Shown here one piece after another: positions 8,351 to 16,917 of a stretch of 64,000 nucleotides of DNA (within the stretch, counting starts at the first letter, position 1; each line of letters starts with the position of its first letter). Source of the DNA: JAWWOL01 sp033851545 (GTDB lineage Bacteria > Actinomycetota > Actinomycetes > JAWWOL01); the NCBI GenBank assembly GCA_033851545.1, contig JAWWOO010000040.1, positions 1 to 64,000 on the forward strand, given 5' to 3'. The position numbers were made by a program, and so were the translations under genes. The notes under the pieces were generated by a model. The model saw nothing but the letters and a program-made list of their open reading frames with translations, ran no database searches and had not been told where the DNA came from.

Positions 8351-8722
8351 TCAGCGGGCGGCCGCCGGCACCCCGCTGGTCAGCGCGCCGGCCAGGGCGT
8401 TCAATGCGGTGTCCACGACGCGGTAGTAGGCCCACTTCCCGCGCTGCTCGCGGGTGACCAGCCCAGCCTCGAGCAGCTGCTTCAGGTGGTGGGAGACCGT
8501 CGGCTGTGACAGCTCGAGCGGTGCGGTCAGGTCACACACGCACGCACCGTCGTCGCCCTGCGCGGCGATCAGCGACACCAGCCGCACCCTGCTCGGGTCG
8601 CCGAGGGCCTTGAAAACCCGAGCCAGCCGCTCCGCGGTGGCGGCTTCGATGACCCCACCCGTGACCGGGGCGCAGCAGGCGGCAAAGTCCTCGACGAGCG
8701 GCAGGGTCGCGGTCATGGTCAT
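8351..8722 (-). CDS. arsR: Second ArsR-family regulator, divergent from arsM
   Basis: A 123-residue winged-helix repressor. Start 8722 is used because upstream in-frame sequence lies inside the operator region; ATG 8716 is two codons on. HTH core: RVFKALGDPSRVRLVSLI and LSQPTVSHHLKQLLEAGLV. It carries two thiol groups: Cys16-Cys17 near the N-terminus (FAACCAPV) and Cys61-x-Cys63 (GACVCDLTAP). An N-terminal Cys pair working with a Cys near the DNA-binding helix is known from Corynebacterium glutamicum ArsR, so this is likely an arsenite sensor. It faces arsM across a 90-bp region with two matching 16-bp dyads, so it probably represses both genes. Confidence 0.9.
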   Translation of the reverse strand: MTMTATLPLVEDFAACCAPVTGGVIEAATAERLARVFKALGDPSRVRLVSLIAAQGDDGACVCDLTAPLELSQPTVSHHLKQLLEAGLVTREQRGKWAYYRVVDTALNALAGALTSGVPAAAR

Positions 8723-8742
8723 GAATCCAGTCTGCCACCCGC

Positions 8743-8758
8743 ATTGACATCCGTCGAT
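8743..8758. promoter_or_regulatory. ArsR-type operator 1
   Basis: ATTGAC-ATCC-GTCGAT, a 16-bp dyad with one mismatch between arms, in the arsR/arsM divergent region. It is the inverted partner of the site at 8779-8794: 17 of 20 bases match when one 20-bp segment is reverse-complemented. Closest to the arsR start. Confidence 0.65.
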
Positions 8759-8778
8759 GCATCGGTCATCGTCAATGC

Positions 8779-8794
8779 ATCGACGTTCGTCAAT
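8779..8794. promoter_or_regulatory. ArsR-type operator 2
   Basis: ATCGAC-GTTC-GTCAAT, the mirror copy of the site at 8743-8758, with dyad centres 36 bp apart. It ends just before the arsM ribosome binding site (AAGGAG, about 8798-8803), so a bound repressor would block arsM transcription start or elongation. A perfect palindrome CGATGCATCG sits between the two sites at 8755-8764, overlapping site 1. Confidence 0.65.
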
Positions 8795-8811
8795 CCGAAG
8801 GAGCACCAGCC

Positions 8812-9717
8812 ATGCCCGACCAGGATGTCCGCGAGCAGGTACGGGCCCGCTATGCGGCGGCCGCGATCGCGGTGACCACCGCCGGTCGCGACGCGCTGGC
8901 CGTCGTCGATGCCGATCAGCGCTGCTCGCCGGCCGGCACGAATGAGGACTGTTGCGGGGGCGGTGCCGAGGTCGACGCCGCGTTCGGCTCCGCGCTCTAC
9001 AGCGCCGACGAGCAGGGTGAGTTGCCGGCCGAGGCGGTCGCCGCCAGCCTCGGCTGCGGCAACCCGCTGATGGTCGCCGACCTCAAGGCCGGCGAGAAGG
9101 TGCTCGACCTCGGCTCCGGTGGCGGGATCGACGTGCTGCTCTCAGCACGCCGGGTCGGCCCGACCGGGTTCGCCTACGGCGTCGACATGACCGACGAGAT
9201 GCTCGACCTGGCCACGGCCAACGCCAGCAAGGCCGGTGCGACCAACGTCGAGTTCGTCAAGGGCACGATCGAGGACATCCCGCTGCCGGACGGCTCGGTG
9301 GACGTGGTGATCTCCAACTGCGTGATCAACCTGTCCACCGACAAGCCGGCGGTGCTCGCCCAGATGTTCCGGGTGCTCACCCCCGGCGGGCGGATCGGGA
9401 TCTCCGACGTCGTGGCCGAGGACCACCTCAGCGGGGCTGACCGAGCCGAGCGCGGCTCGTACGTCGGCTGCATTGCCGGCGCGCTGTCCCGCACCGAATA
9501 CCTGCAAGGCCTGGCCGCGGTCGGGTTCACCGACGCCGAGGTCACCTTCACCCACGAGGCTGCCCCCGGCATGCACGGGGCGATCGTACGGGCCACCAAG
9601 CCGTCCGCGACCATCTGTTGCTCCCACGCCACCCAGCAGACCTGCTGCGCACCGGCGGTCAAGGCCGACTGCTGCGGCGACAGCGGGACGGCCACCGGCC
9701 AGTGCGGCTGCCAGTAA
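8812..9717 (+). CDS. arsM: Arsenite S-adenosylmethionine methyltransferase ArsM
   Basis: A 301-residue cytosolic methyltransferase behind AAGGAGCACC. The SAM site is KVLDLGSGGGIDVLL (residues 96-110) with GVDMTDEML and EFVKGTIEDIPLPDG. The three Cys that bind As(III) in ArsM enzymes are visible: Cys82 (SLGCGNP), Cys170 (SNCVINL) and Cys220 (YVGCIAGAL). Extra Cys lie near the N-terminus (RCSPAGTNEDCC) and in a Cys-rich tail (CCSHATQQTCCAP, DCCGD, QCGCQ) that may hold or hand over arsenite. It converts As(III) to methylated, partly volatile species. It is divergent from the second arsR and likely repressed by it. Confidence 0.93.
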   Translation: MPDQDVREQVRARYAAAAIAVTTAGRDALAVVDADQRCSPAGTNEDCCGGGAEVDAAFGSALYSADEQGELPAEAVAASLGCGNPLMVADLKAGEKVLDLGSGGGIDVLLSARRVGPTGFAYGVDMTDEMLDLATANASKAGATNVEFVKGTIEDIPLPDGSVDVVISNCVINLSTDKPAVLAQMFRVLTPGGRIGISDVVAEDHLSGADRAERGSYVGCIAGALSRTEYLQGLAAVGFTDAEVTFTHEAAPGMHGAIVRATKPSATICCSHATQQTCCAPAVKADCCGDSGTATGQCGCQ

Positions 9718-9753
9718 CCCGACCACCCGAGTCACGTCGAAAGGAACAGGACG

Positions 9754-9915
9754 ATGTCCATTCTTCGTCGGATCCACGCAGCGCTGACCAATCCGGGACG
9801 GGTCACCTTCGACGACGCCCGCGGCGAGGTCTGCGACACGGCCTGCCGCGCCAGTGCACAGCGCCAGCGCACGATGACCCAGGTGCAGAACTCGTTGCCG
9901 ATCCGGCTGGGATAA
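9754..9915 (+). CDS. Small 53-residue ORF downstream of arsM
   Basis: A short ORF behind AAAGGAACAGG, 36 bp after arsM on the same strand. The product begins MSILRRIHAALTNPGRV and has two Cys, at about 27 and 31 (GEVCDTACRAS), then a basic Gln/Arg-rich part (AQRQRTMTQVQNS). The CxxxC pair, good ribosome binding site and position suggest an arsenic-linked accessory protein, but I recognise no family. Translation is not proven. Confidence 0.5.
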   Translation: MSILRRIHAALTNPGRVTFDDARGEVCDTACRASAQRQRTMTQVQNSLPIRLG

Positions 9916-9948
9916 TTGCCGGCCCCGCACCACACCACGCACCCACGA

Positions 9949-11472
9949 TCACTCCGCGGTGTACTCGAGGTGACCGCCGGACCAGGTGACGGTGGTCAGC
10001 CGCTTGACCACCGGCCCGACGTACTCGGCCAGGATGCGCTTGCCGGTCGCCGCCTCCTCGGCGGTGCAGGCGATGGCTGGGGTGGCGAGGAACTGCCACT
10101 GCGGTTGTACGAGGCAGACCGGCAGATCTCGGCGGTGCGCTTCCTCGAGAACAGCGAACGCTTTGGGCCAGGTGGCGCCGGCAGGAGGCAGCACGAGGAT
10201 GATCGGCTGCCCCGGCGCGGCCATGGCCTGCAGCTTCACGAGATCTGCATCGACGCCGGGGTAGACAGCCTCCTTGGCCGCCATCCCCGTACCGATGAGC
10301 ACGAGAAGCCCTGCCATTGCTGAGGAAGCGGCCAGGACTGGTCGAGGCGGCGTCCAGCGGAGCAGCAGCTGCTGGACGATCACCAGCGTGGCCGTACCAA
10401 GGACCAGACCGGGGAGTACGGTCGAGAAGTCGCCGGTGTAGTACTGGGTCAGGTCGTCGATGCCGCGGTAGGCGTAGAACATCACCAGGCCGAGCAGCAA
10501 CGCAATGCTGGCCAACAGGCCGAGCAGATAGCGCCGCACCGGCTGGGAAGCTTTGACTGCCAAGGCAATCGAGACCACGACGGCGGCAGCGAAGCCGAGC
10601 CAGCCCCACCAGGTGCCGGTCCAGAAATGTTCCGTGAAGGTGAGGACATCGCCCACCGGGTGGCTCGACGCTTGCCGCGAGTAGCGCCAGTAGAGCCCCC
10701 ATTGTCCGGGCCAGTGCAGGATCAGGTCGAGCAGCATCGGCAGCAGGAAGACGAAGGCGATCACGCCGGACGTCACGAGGGGACGCCTCGCGGTGGCAAG
10801 CTCCTGCCGGACCCGGCCGCGGTGGAGGAACCACCAGCAGGCAACGACCGCGACGGTGCTCACGCCTACGAACATCAGGAACGACGCGTGGCCGTGCACC
10901 AGCAGACCGGCGGCAATGGTGAACGCCGGCAGGGAGCGCAGCTCGCCGACCACGACGGACGGTCCCGACACGGCGAGCAGCAGGAACGGCAGTGCGTACA
11001 GGTAGGGCGGCCACGGCACGCTGATGGCGATGTGCTGGCCGAGCCAGAGCAGCACGACGGAGATGGCAGCGACACAGGCCGTGGTAGAGGCGATGTGCCG
11101 GCGCAGCACGGTGACCACCAGGCCGGCCAGCCAGGCGTTCAGCGCGAAGTAGGCGATCAGCTGTCCGTTGAAGTCGGCGGGTACGACGTGCAGCAGCTGG
11201 TGGAACAGACCTTGGCCCAGCGCGCCGACATAGAAAAAGGCCGGACCCGGATGGTGGAAATGCACTCGCGAATAGTTGCCGGTGAGCTGCTGCAGGTGTT
11301 CCGCTCTGTCGATGAGCATGGAGTTGGCGGCGAAGTCTGCCGCCTCACGGATGGGGTGCCGCAGCCGATCGGCGTTGCGCAGGACGAGCAGGACGAAGAA
11401 CACCACCGCGGTGACCGAGCCGGGCGTCCCAAACGAGCGGCGGGTCCGCTGGCTGGCCTCGGTCTCGCTCAT
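9949..11472 (-). CDS. Polytopic membrane protein, GT-C glycosyltransferase-like
   Basis: A 507-residue protein with about ten to eleven hydrophobic helices; start ATG 11472 chosen because the MSETEASQRTRRS N-terminus leads into the first helix. After the first helix a loop carries RLRHPIREAADFAANS and NYSRVHFHHPGPAFFYV, the acidic-plus-HPGP type of first extracellular loop common in GT-C and mannosyl/arabinosyl-transferase-like proteins. A soluble domain of about 90 residues ends the protein. It stands alone on the minus strand, its end converging on the arsenic island. The family assignment is by layout only; donor and acceptor unknown. Confidence 0.55.
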   Translation of the reverse strand: MSETEASQRTRRSFGTPGSVTAVVFFVLLVLRNADRLRHPIREAADFAANSMLIDRAEHLQQLTGNYSRVHFHHPGPAFFYVGALGQGLFHQLLHVVPADFNGQLIAYFALNAWLAGLVVTVLRRHIASTTACVAAISVVLLWLGQHIAISVPWPPYLYALPFLLLAVSGPSVVVGELRSLPAFTIAAGLLVHGHASFLMFVGVSTVAVVACWWFLHRGRVRQELATARRPLVTSGVIAFVFLLPMLLDLILHWPGQWGLYWRYSRQASSHPVGDVLTFTEHFWTGTWWGWLGFAAAVVVSIALAVKASQPVRRYLLGLLASIALLLGLVMFYAYRGIDDLTQYYTGDFSTVLPGLVLGTATLVIVQQLLLRWTPPRPVLAASSAMAGLLVLIGTGMAAKEAVYPGVDADLVKLQAMAAPGQPIILVLPPAGATWPKAFAVLEEAHRRDLPVCLVQPQWQFLATPAIACTAEEAATGKRILAEYVGPVVKRLTTVTWSGGHLEYTAE

Positions 11473-11516
11473 CCGCAACACCCTACGGGACAGGCATTCG
11501 CGGTCGGCCTGAGGTC

Positions 11517-12095
11517 TCAGGCGCGAACTGCCGACGACCAGCGCCATTGGGCGCGTCGTGGTCGGTCGCCCAGCGCGGCCCGGCCGGTGCACCACAGCAG
11601 AACGTCACTTGCGTCGCCGTCGGGCGCCTCGGGGAACAGCCGCTCGATCACGGGGCGGCACAGCTCTGCGGGGGGACGCCAGTCGCTGCCGAGGCCGCCC
11701 GCGATGTCGTAGGTGTGGACCAGTCCCTCCACCATGCCCATGGCGACCCACCCGTACGGGTCTGAGGTGCCCATCGGGTGCCAGGCGCGCGAGGACGGGT
11801 CGGCAGCCGTGGCCACCGTGCTCAGCAGTCCGGCGCACATGGCGATCGACGCCAGCAGCCCCCCGACCTCGGCGTCGGGCGGCACGGTGGCCTCGATCGG
11901 CAGATAGCCTTCGACCGGTTGGGCGACGACCTGCGCGGCGTAGGAGAAGTAGTCGTCCGCGAGGTGTACGGCGGTCTGGCGGCAGGTCCACTCGAGGTCC
12001 CGCGCAGGCACCGTCCAGTCTGCTTCGGAGTAGGGCTCGAGCGCCTGCTGCGTCTCGGCAGCGACCTGTGAGAGCAGGTCCGGGGTGACGGTCAT
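11517..12095 (-). CDS. DinB / mycothiol-dependent maleylpyruvate isomerase-type protein
   Basis: A 192-residue cytosolic protein starting at ATG 12095; the open frame runs far upstream but only as a shadow of the gene on the other strand. It begins with a four-helix-bundle pattern of MDMPI-N/DinB proteins (DLLSQVAAETQQALEPYSEADW, DLEWTCRQTAVHLADDYFSYA). Family members are metal-binding, mycothiol-dependent transferases or isomerases. The conserved His is VHLADD. It is divergent from the DUF2252 gene with 54 bp between starts. Substrate unknown. Confidence 0.7.
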   Translation of the reverse strand: MTVTPDLLSQVAAETQQALEPYSEADWTVPARDLEWTCRQTAVHLADDYFSYAAQVVAQPVEGYLPIEATVPPDAEVGGLLASIAMCAGLLSTVATAADPSSRAWHPMGTSDPYGWVAMGMVEGLVHTYDIAGGLGSDWRPPAELCRPVIERLFPEAPDGDASDVLLWCTGRAALGDRPRRAQWRWSSAVRA

Positions 12096-12149
12096 GACCT
12101 GAGAATAGTTGGCCTGACCGTTGCCTCCGTGAGGCTGTAGCGTCTTGAC

Positions 12150-13484
12150 ATGGTCCCCAGTCAGGATCGACCGAGCGCGCACGACCTGCGCCACGCAGTG
12201 CCGCGGTCGGCCCACGCTGACTGGACGCCGCCGCCGGGCCGCCCTGATCCGATCAAGCTGCTGCTGAGTGCCGAGGATTCGCGGCTGGTCGAGCTGCTGC
12301 CTTTGCGCAGCACGCTGATGGCGGCCAGCGCGTACGCCTATCTTCGGGGATCGGCGGGCATGATGGCCGCCGATCTCGCGCACTCCCCGGACATCGGCGT
12401 GCGTGTCCAGGCCAGCGGCGACGCGCACCTCAGCAACTTCGGCATCTTCGCCACGCCTGAGCGCAACGTGGTCTTCGACCTCAATGACTTCGACGAGACG
12501 CTGCCGGCGCCGTACGAGTGGGATCTCAAACGCCTCGCTGCCAGCGTCGAGGTCGTGCTGCGGGCCAAGAGCACCACGGCGAAACAGCGGGCCAAGGTGG
12601 TCGCCGACGTGGTAGGCGTCTATCGCCGCAAGGTGAGCGAGTTCGCCGGTTGGCGTGCCCTGGACATCTGGTACGCGCGGATCGACGTCGCCGACCTGGT
12701 CGGCGTGATGCCCAAGTCGGCGCGGGCCTCGATGCTGCGCGATGTCGACAGGGGACGGCGCAAGAACCATCTCGGTGCGCTGAACAAGCTCACTGCGATG
12801 ACGGACGGGCATCGGCGCTTCATCGAGGACCCGCCGATCCTCGTACCGCTGAGGGGCACCGGCGAGGAGATGGACGAGGTCCGCGGCGTGCTGGACAGCT
12901 ATCGGCTGTCCCTGTCCGACGAGCATCGCGTGCTGTTCGAGAAGTGCACCCTGCTCGATGTCGCCCGCAGGGTCGGAAGCGCCGGAACCCGTTGCTGGGT
13001 AGGCCTTCTCGAGGGTCCGCACCACCCTGCCGGCGACCCGCTCTTCTTGCAGGTCAGGGAGGCCGGCCCGTCAGTGCTCGAGGCCTACCTCGGTCGCTCC
13101 GCCGTCGGTCACCACGGCCAGCGGGTCGTCGCCGGCCAGCGGATGATCCAGATGGCCGGCGACATCTTCCTCGGCTACGCCACAGCACCCGTCAGTGGCC
13201 GTCACTACTACGTGCGCCAGCTCTGGGACGTCAAAGGATCCTCGGACCCGTCACGGATGGACCTCGCGACACTCACCCGCTATGCCGGGCTGTGCGCGTG
13301 GGTCCTGGCACGAGCCCACTCCCGTACGGGGGATGCAGGGCTCATCAGCGGCTATCTCGGCAAGGGCCAGGGCTTCGACCGGGCCATCGCCGAGTTCGCC
13401 CGCCGCTATGCCGCCCAAAATGCCGCGGACCACGCCGCCGTGGTCCAGGCCATCGCCGACGGGGTGCTCCCGGCGACGGCCTGA
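12150..13484 (+). CDS. DUF2252 family protein
   Basis: A 444-residue protein that matches DUF2252 along its length: FLRGSA-like YLRGSAGMMAADL, QASGDAHLSNFG, NVVFDLNDFDETLPAPYEWDLKRLAAS, and later YYVRQLWDVKGS and YAGLCAWVLARAHSRTGD. The GD.H..NF and FD.NDFDE motifs recall kinase-like phosphotransferase folds, but no reaction is established for the family. These proteins are common in actinomycetes. No partner is evident: the upstream gene is divergent and the downstream gene converges. Confidence 0.85.
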   Translation: MVPSQDRPSAHDLRHAVPRSAHADWTPPPGRPDPIKLLLSAEDSRLVELLPLRSTLMAASAYAYLRGSAGMMAADLAHSPDIGVRVQASGDAHLSNFGIFATPERNVVFDLNDFDETLPAPYEWDLKRLAASVEVVLRAKSTTAKQRAKVVADVVGVYRRKVSEFAGWRALDIWYARIDVADLVGVMPKSARASMLRDVDRGRRKNHLGALNKLTAMTDGHRRFIEDPPILVPLRGTGEEMDEVRGVLDSYRLSLSDEHRVLFEKCTLLDVARRVGSAGTRCWVGLLEGPHHPAGDPLFLQVREAGPSVLEAYLGRSAVGHHGQRVVAGQRMIQMAGDIFLGYATAPVSGRHYYVRQLWDVKGSSDPSRMDLATLTRYAGLCAWVLARAHSRTGDAGLISGYLGKGQGFDRAIAEFARRYAAQNAADHAAVVQAIADGVLPATA

Positions 13485-13566
13485 CCAGCGGGGTGCATCT
13501 CGAGGGGCCCTGCGGTGTGGCACGGGCCGCTCACCCGAGCGTGACCCTCACCATCGGCGAGGTGGA

Positions 13567-14646
13567 CTAGGGCGCGTTCTTTGCGGTCGGCACCTCGGCC
13601 ACGATGTCGACGGCGACCGCCACCGCGGGCTGTGTGGTCGGGCTGGCGCTGGCTGAGGTCTGCGTGCTGCTGGCGGGGAGCACCAGCAGCACCCTGCTGC
13701 CGATGGGATCGCCCTTGAGCTGGTCGAACACCGTCGCCTGGGTGCCGCCGATCGGGAACGCGGCGGGGGAGCCGGTGGTCCAGGTCGAGTCGACGGCCTG
13801 ACCGGTCCAGGAGACCACGACGTACTGCACGACGATGGTGCCCGTGCCGACCGGCTTGCCGGTGCCCTTGTCCACCACGGTCGCCGCGGCCTTGGTCGGC
13901 TGCGCAGCCCCGGCCGGGATCGTGATCGTCGGCGCACCGGTGAGCGGGCCACTGACCTGGGGACCAGCGGCGGGCAGGGTCTGCATCGTCGCCTTGGGGT
14001 CGGCGCTGACCGACTTGTTGTAGGACGCGATGACGTCGACCACGAACACCAGCGTGTCCGTGGCCTTGATGCCGGCGCTTGGCTGGCCCGCGGTGCCGTA
14101 TCCGTCAGCCGGCGGGATCGAGAGCAGGATCCGGGTGCCCGCCTTGAGGCCGACGAGCGCCTTGTCCCAGCCGGGGATGACCTTGCCGGCGCCGATGGTG
14201 AAGCCAGTCGGGGCCTTGCGGTCATAAGAGTTGTCGAAGACCTTGCCACCCCAGATCTGCCCCAGGTAGTCGGCCATCAACAGGTCGTTCTTGGCGACCA
14301 CCGGACCGGTGCCTTGGACGAGGACCTTGCTGCTCAGCTTGGTAGGCGCACCGGTCTTGGCCGGGAAGGTCAGGGTGGGCTTGTCGCCGTACTTCCCGGT
14401 GGCCGTGGGCAGCTCGGTGCCCGCCGGGAGGGCCGGTCCCGTGGTTGTGGCGGCGGAGGCGCTGGGCGCAGCGCCCGATGCGGTTGCCGACGGCGCGGAG
14501 GCCGAGCTCGATGCCGCGGGGGTCGACGAAGCGGCCGTCGTGGGCGTAGCCGACCCACTGCTGGAGTGCGTGCTGCCGTTAGCGCAGGCGGAGAGCGCCA
14601 TCATGAGTGTGAGCGAGCTGGCGAGCACGAGCGGAGAACGGCGCAC
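13567..14646 (-). CDS. Lipoprotein with tandem FKBP-type peptidyl-prolyl isomerase domains
   Basis: A 359-residue lipoprotein. The signal sequence ends in a lipobox (MMALSAC), then a Ser/Ala/Thr-rich linker to about residue 75. Domain 1 (about 95-215) is a recognisable FKBP: DLLMADYLGQIWGGKVFDNSY, FTIGAGKVIPGWDKALVGLKAG, RILLSIPPADGYG and TLVFVVDVI. Domain 2 (about 225-352) keeps VVQYVVVSWTGQAVDSTW and GSRVLLVLPA but has lost the VIPGW core, so it is probably inactive. The protein should assist folding of exported proteins on the outer face of the membrane. Confidence 0.87.
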   Translation of the reverse strand: MRRSPLVLASSLTLMMALSACANGSTHSSSGSATPTTAASSTPAASSSASAPSATASGAAPSASAATTTGPALPAGTELPTATGKYGDKPTLTFPAKTGAPTKLSSKVLVQGTGPVVAKNDLLMADYLGQIWGGKVFDNSYDRKAPTGFTIGAGKVIPGWDKALVGLKAGTRILLSIPPADGYGTAGQPSAGIKATDTLVFVVDVIASYNKSVSADPKATMQTLPAAGPQVSGPLTGAPTITIPAGAAQPTKAAATVVDKGTGKPVGTGTIVVQYVVVSWTGQAVDSTWTTGSPAAFPIGGTQATVFDQLKGDPIGSRVLLVLPASSTQTSASASPTTQPAVAVAVDIVAEVPTAKNAP

Positions 14647-14738
14647 GAGGCGACCTCAGGCTTTCCAAGAAGAGAAGTGCGGCTCATCGACCCTAACCTG
14701 GCCCCGGACAAATCCCACATCGGGCAGCCGTCCCACAG

Positions 14739-15842
14739 TCACATCACAGGGTGCGGGTAGGCCGCGATGACCGTGTCCAGGAAGTCCGCGTACGCGCTCA
14801 CCGTAGCCGGGTCGTTGACGTGCAGCTGGTTCTCGGCGTTGTGCTCGGCATTGGCCGAGAAGTTGTAGCTGCCGGTGGTCACCACGTCGTCCGCGAGCAG
14901 CACCTTGAGGTGCATGAAGTTGTGCGTCCCTGTCGGGGTGTACGGCTGCGAGCGCTTGTGGCCGAGGTGCGCCGACACCTTCTCCCAGTCCGCGACGACG
15001 GCGGTGTCCTTGGGGTTCTGCCGCCACTCCCTGACGATCGGGTCCATCTGGCCGGAGTCGTAGATGCCGGACAGCGGTACGCCTCGGTCGACGGCCCCCG
15101 CGAGCGCGGCGAGCACCTCGTGCGACGTCAGCACCATCGAGGCCACGACGAGCCGGGTCCTGGCCTTGGCCACCCGAGCGGCCAGCGCCTTGTTGACCGC
15201 CGGACCGTCCCCCGGGCAGAAGTCCCACGCCACGTTGTGGCCGCCCACGTGGGTGTGGCCGACATCGCCCTTGCCCGTCCCGCTGATCGTGCCAGTGGCC
15301 CACATCTGGTCGAAGTCCGTACGGTACGCCGTCGCGACGGCGTGGCTCGCGATCGTGATCACGTTGTTCTCCTGGCGGTTCCAGGCGTCGTCGGTGAAGT
15401 TGGCCGACCCGGTCCAGACCGCGGCCTTGGCGCTGGCCGCGTCGCGGACCACGTACTTGCTGTGCATCAGCTGGCCGCCGGCCTTGATCGGCTGAAGGAG
15501 CACGGCGGTCCCGCCGAGCTGTCCACGGAGGAAGGCACCGGTGCCGGGTGGGGCAGGGTCGGCCTGCAACGCGGCGAACGTCTGGGCAGTGGCCACGGGG
15601 GGCTTGCCGGCGTCGTAGCCGATGCGGACCGTGACACCACGGTTCGCTGCCGCTGTCAGAGCGCCGATCACCGTCGAGATCAGCCCGGGATCGGCCAGTC
15701 GGAAGTCGTAGATCGCGACGTCGACCGAGCTGGTCGCGGCCTCGACGAAGGCCGCCAGCTGGTCGGCGACGGCCTTGGCCTGGAACGCGTCCCCACCATG
15801 CTTGCGGTCGCGCAGGAACGTCACGGTCACCGGATCGCTCAT
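14739..15842 (-). CDS. Phospholipase D-like (HKD) domain protein
   Basis: A 367-residue protein starting at ATG 15842. It has two HKD motifs: HSKYVVRDAASAKAAVWTGS (first) and FMHLKVLLADDVVTTGSYNF (second, HxKx4D), each followed by the (G/S)S.NF.. turn. The N-terminal part SSVDVAIYDFRL is the usual PLD beta strand. Two HKD motifs in one chain give a complete phosphodiester-cleaving active site; known members act on phospholipids or on nucleic acids. No signal peptide is visible, so an intracellular role (for example DNA or RNA processing) is plausible. Nothing in the neighbourhood decides the substrate. Confidence 0.8.
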   Translation of the reverse strand: MSDPVTVTFLRDRKHGGDAFQAKAVADQLAAFVEAATSSVDVAIYDFRLADPGLISTVIGALTAAANRGVTVRIGYDAGKPPVATAQTFAALQADPAPPGTGAFLRGQLGGTAVLLQPIKAGGQLMHSKYVVRDAASAKAAVWTGSANFTDDAWNRQENNVITIASHAVATAYRTDFDQMWATGTISGTGKGDVGHTHVGGHNVAWDFCPGDGPAVNKALAARVAKARTRLVVASMVLTSHEVLAALAGAVDRGVPLSGIYDSGQMDPIVREWRQNPKDTAVVADWEKVSAHLGHKRSQPYTPTGTHNFMHLKVLLADDVVTTGSYNFSANAEHNAENQLHVNDPATVSAYADFLDTVIAAYPHPVM

Positions 15843-15912
15843 GGCCTCAGCCCACACCTGAGCGGCCGCCACCGCAACCCATGGAAGTTGAACGTTTCGC
15901 GGACCCGTCTGC

Positions 15913-16815
15913 TCAAGGCCTCGCCGGGGCGTCGAGCTGGTCCGTCCCGGCGTGTTGGGCGACCACGAGCAGCCCCGCCATCGCGGCGAGCGCGGCGCCG
16001 GCGACGGAGCTGGCTCCGCCGGCGTAGGCGAGGAACAGCCGCGGGCGGGTCGACGGGGCGGGCACGCTGAACGCGGTCACGACCAGGGCGAGGCTGCCGG
16101 CTGCGAGGAGTGCCAGCGCCAGGACGATGAACGCCGTACGGCCGACGGCGTACGCGGCATCGGGCCTCGGCTGCTCCGCCGCGTGGCGCCGCGTGGTGGC
16201 GATGGCTCCGACCAGCGCAGTCCAGGCGCCCACGACCAGGCAGGCAGCGACGGCATCGCTGGGCCGGTGCCAGCCGGCGGACATCGTGGCCACCCCGGTT
16301 GCGGCGCCGTACGACGCCCCCACGGCGGCGACGAGCATTCGTAGGCGGGCCGGGGCGACGAGGGCAAATCCCACCCCCAGGGACACTGCGACCGTGGTGT
16401 GGCCGCTCGGCAGCGTGTTGAACCCGATCGCGGCGGCTGGATCGAGGTGCGGGCGGCTGAAGACCAGGTGCTTGAGCGCCTCCGTGGTGACGTTGCTGCC
16501 CACGACCAGCACCATCGTCAGCAGCGCCAAGACCGGCCGGCGCCGCAGATAGCCGATCGCGCCGACCGCGATCGTGGCCAGTACCAGGGCGGACACCGAG
16601 ATCACGTCGAGGATCGAGTTCGCTTGCTCGATGATGTGCTGGCGGCCGATCGCCGTGCCCCGCAGCGAGGCGTCGTCGACCCATTGCCCGCGGGTGGTGC
16701 GGACGAAGATCACGTAGACCGCGACCAGCAGCGCTATGCACACAGCCGCCACAGCCAGCAGCGTGGTCAGCGCGCGACGCTTGTCGGCCCACCAGGGCCC
16801 CTTCCTCGCCGCCAT
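15913..16815 (-). CDS. PAP2-family membrane phosphatase
   Basis: A 300-residue polytopic protein. ATG 16815 is chosen; an in-frame GTG at 16866 would add 17 polar residues. The three PAP2 motifs are present: KHLVFSRPHLDP, LPSGHTT and SAGWHRPSDAV, which together form the His/Arg/Asp phosphatase site. About six TM helices are visible. Family members dephosphorylate undecaprenyl pyrophosphate, phosphatidic acid or similar lipid phosphates at the outer membrane face. It is in line with the PLD-like gene (70 bp apart), but a shared role is not evident. Confidence 0.85.
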   Translation of the reverse strand: MAARKGPWWADKRRALTTLLAVAAVCIALLVAVYVIFVRTTRGQWVDDASLRGTAIGRQHIIEQANSILDVISVSALVLATIAVGAIGYLRRRPVLALLTMVLVVGSNVTTEALKHLVFSRPHLDPAAAIGFNTLPSGHTTVAVSLGVGFALVAPARLRMLVAAVGASYGAATGVATMSAGWHRPSDAVAACLVVGAWTALVGAIATTRRHAAEQPRPDAAYAVGRTAFIVLALALLAAGSLALVVTAFSVPAPSTRPRLFLAYAGGASSVAGAALAAMAGLLVVAQHAGTDQLDAPARP

Positions 16816-16917
16816 CGTTCCATTGTCCGGGTCACCCGGTGAGAGTGGCTCATGGTCCGCCTTCACCTGGCGGCCCAGTGATCATCCGCGTGGCGATCAC
16901 CGGGCTGGACACGGCAA

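Noticed and set aside
10627..11712. Long plus-strand open frame across the GT-C-like gene.
   Set aside because: Product is hydrophilic low-complexity with no motif; the minus strand encodes a clear membrane protein.
12096..13025. N-terminal extension of the DinB-like gene over the DUF2252 gene.
   Set aside because: The extension lies opposite a well-conserved gene; ATG 12095 gives the normal family start.
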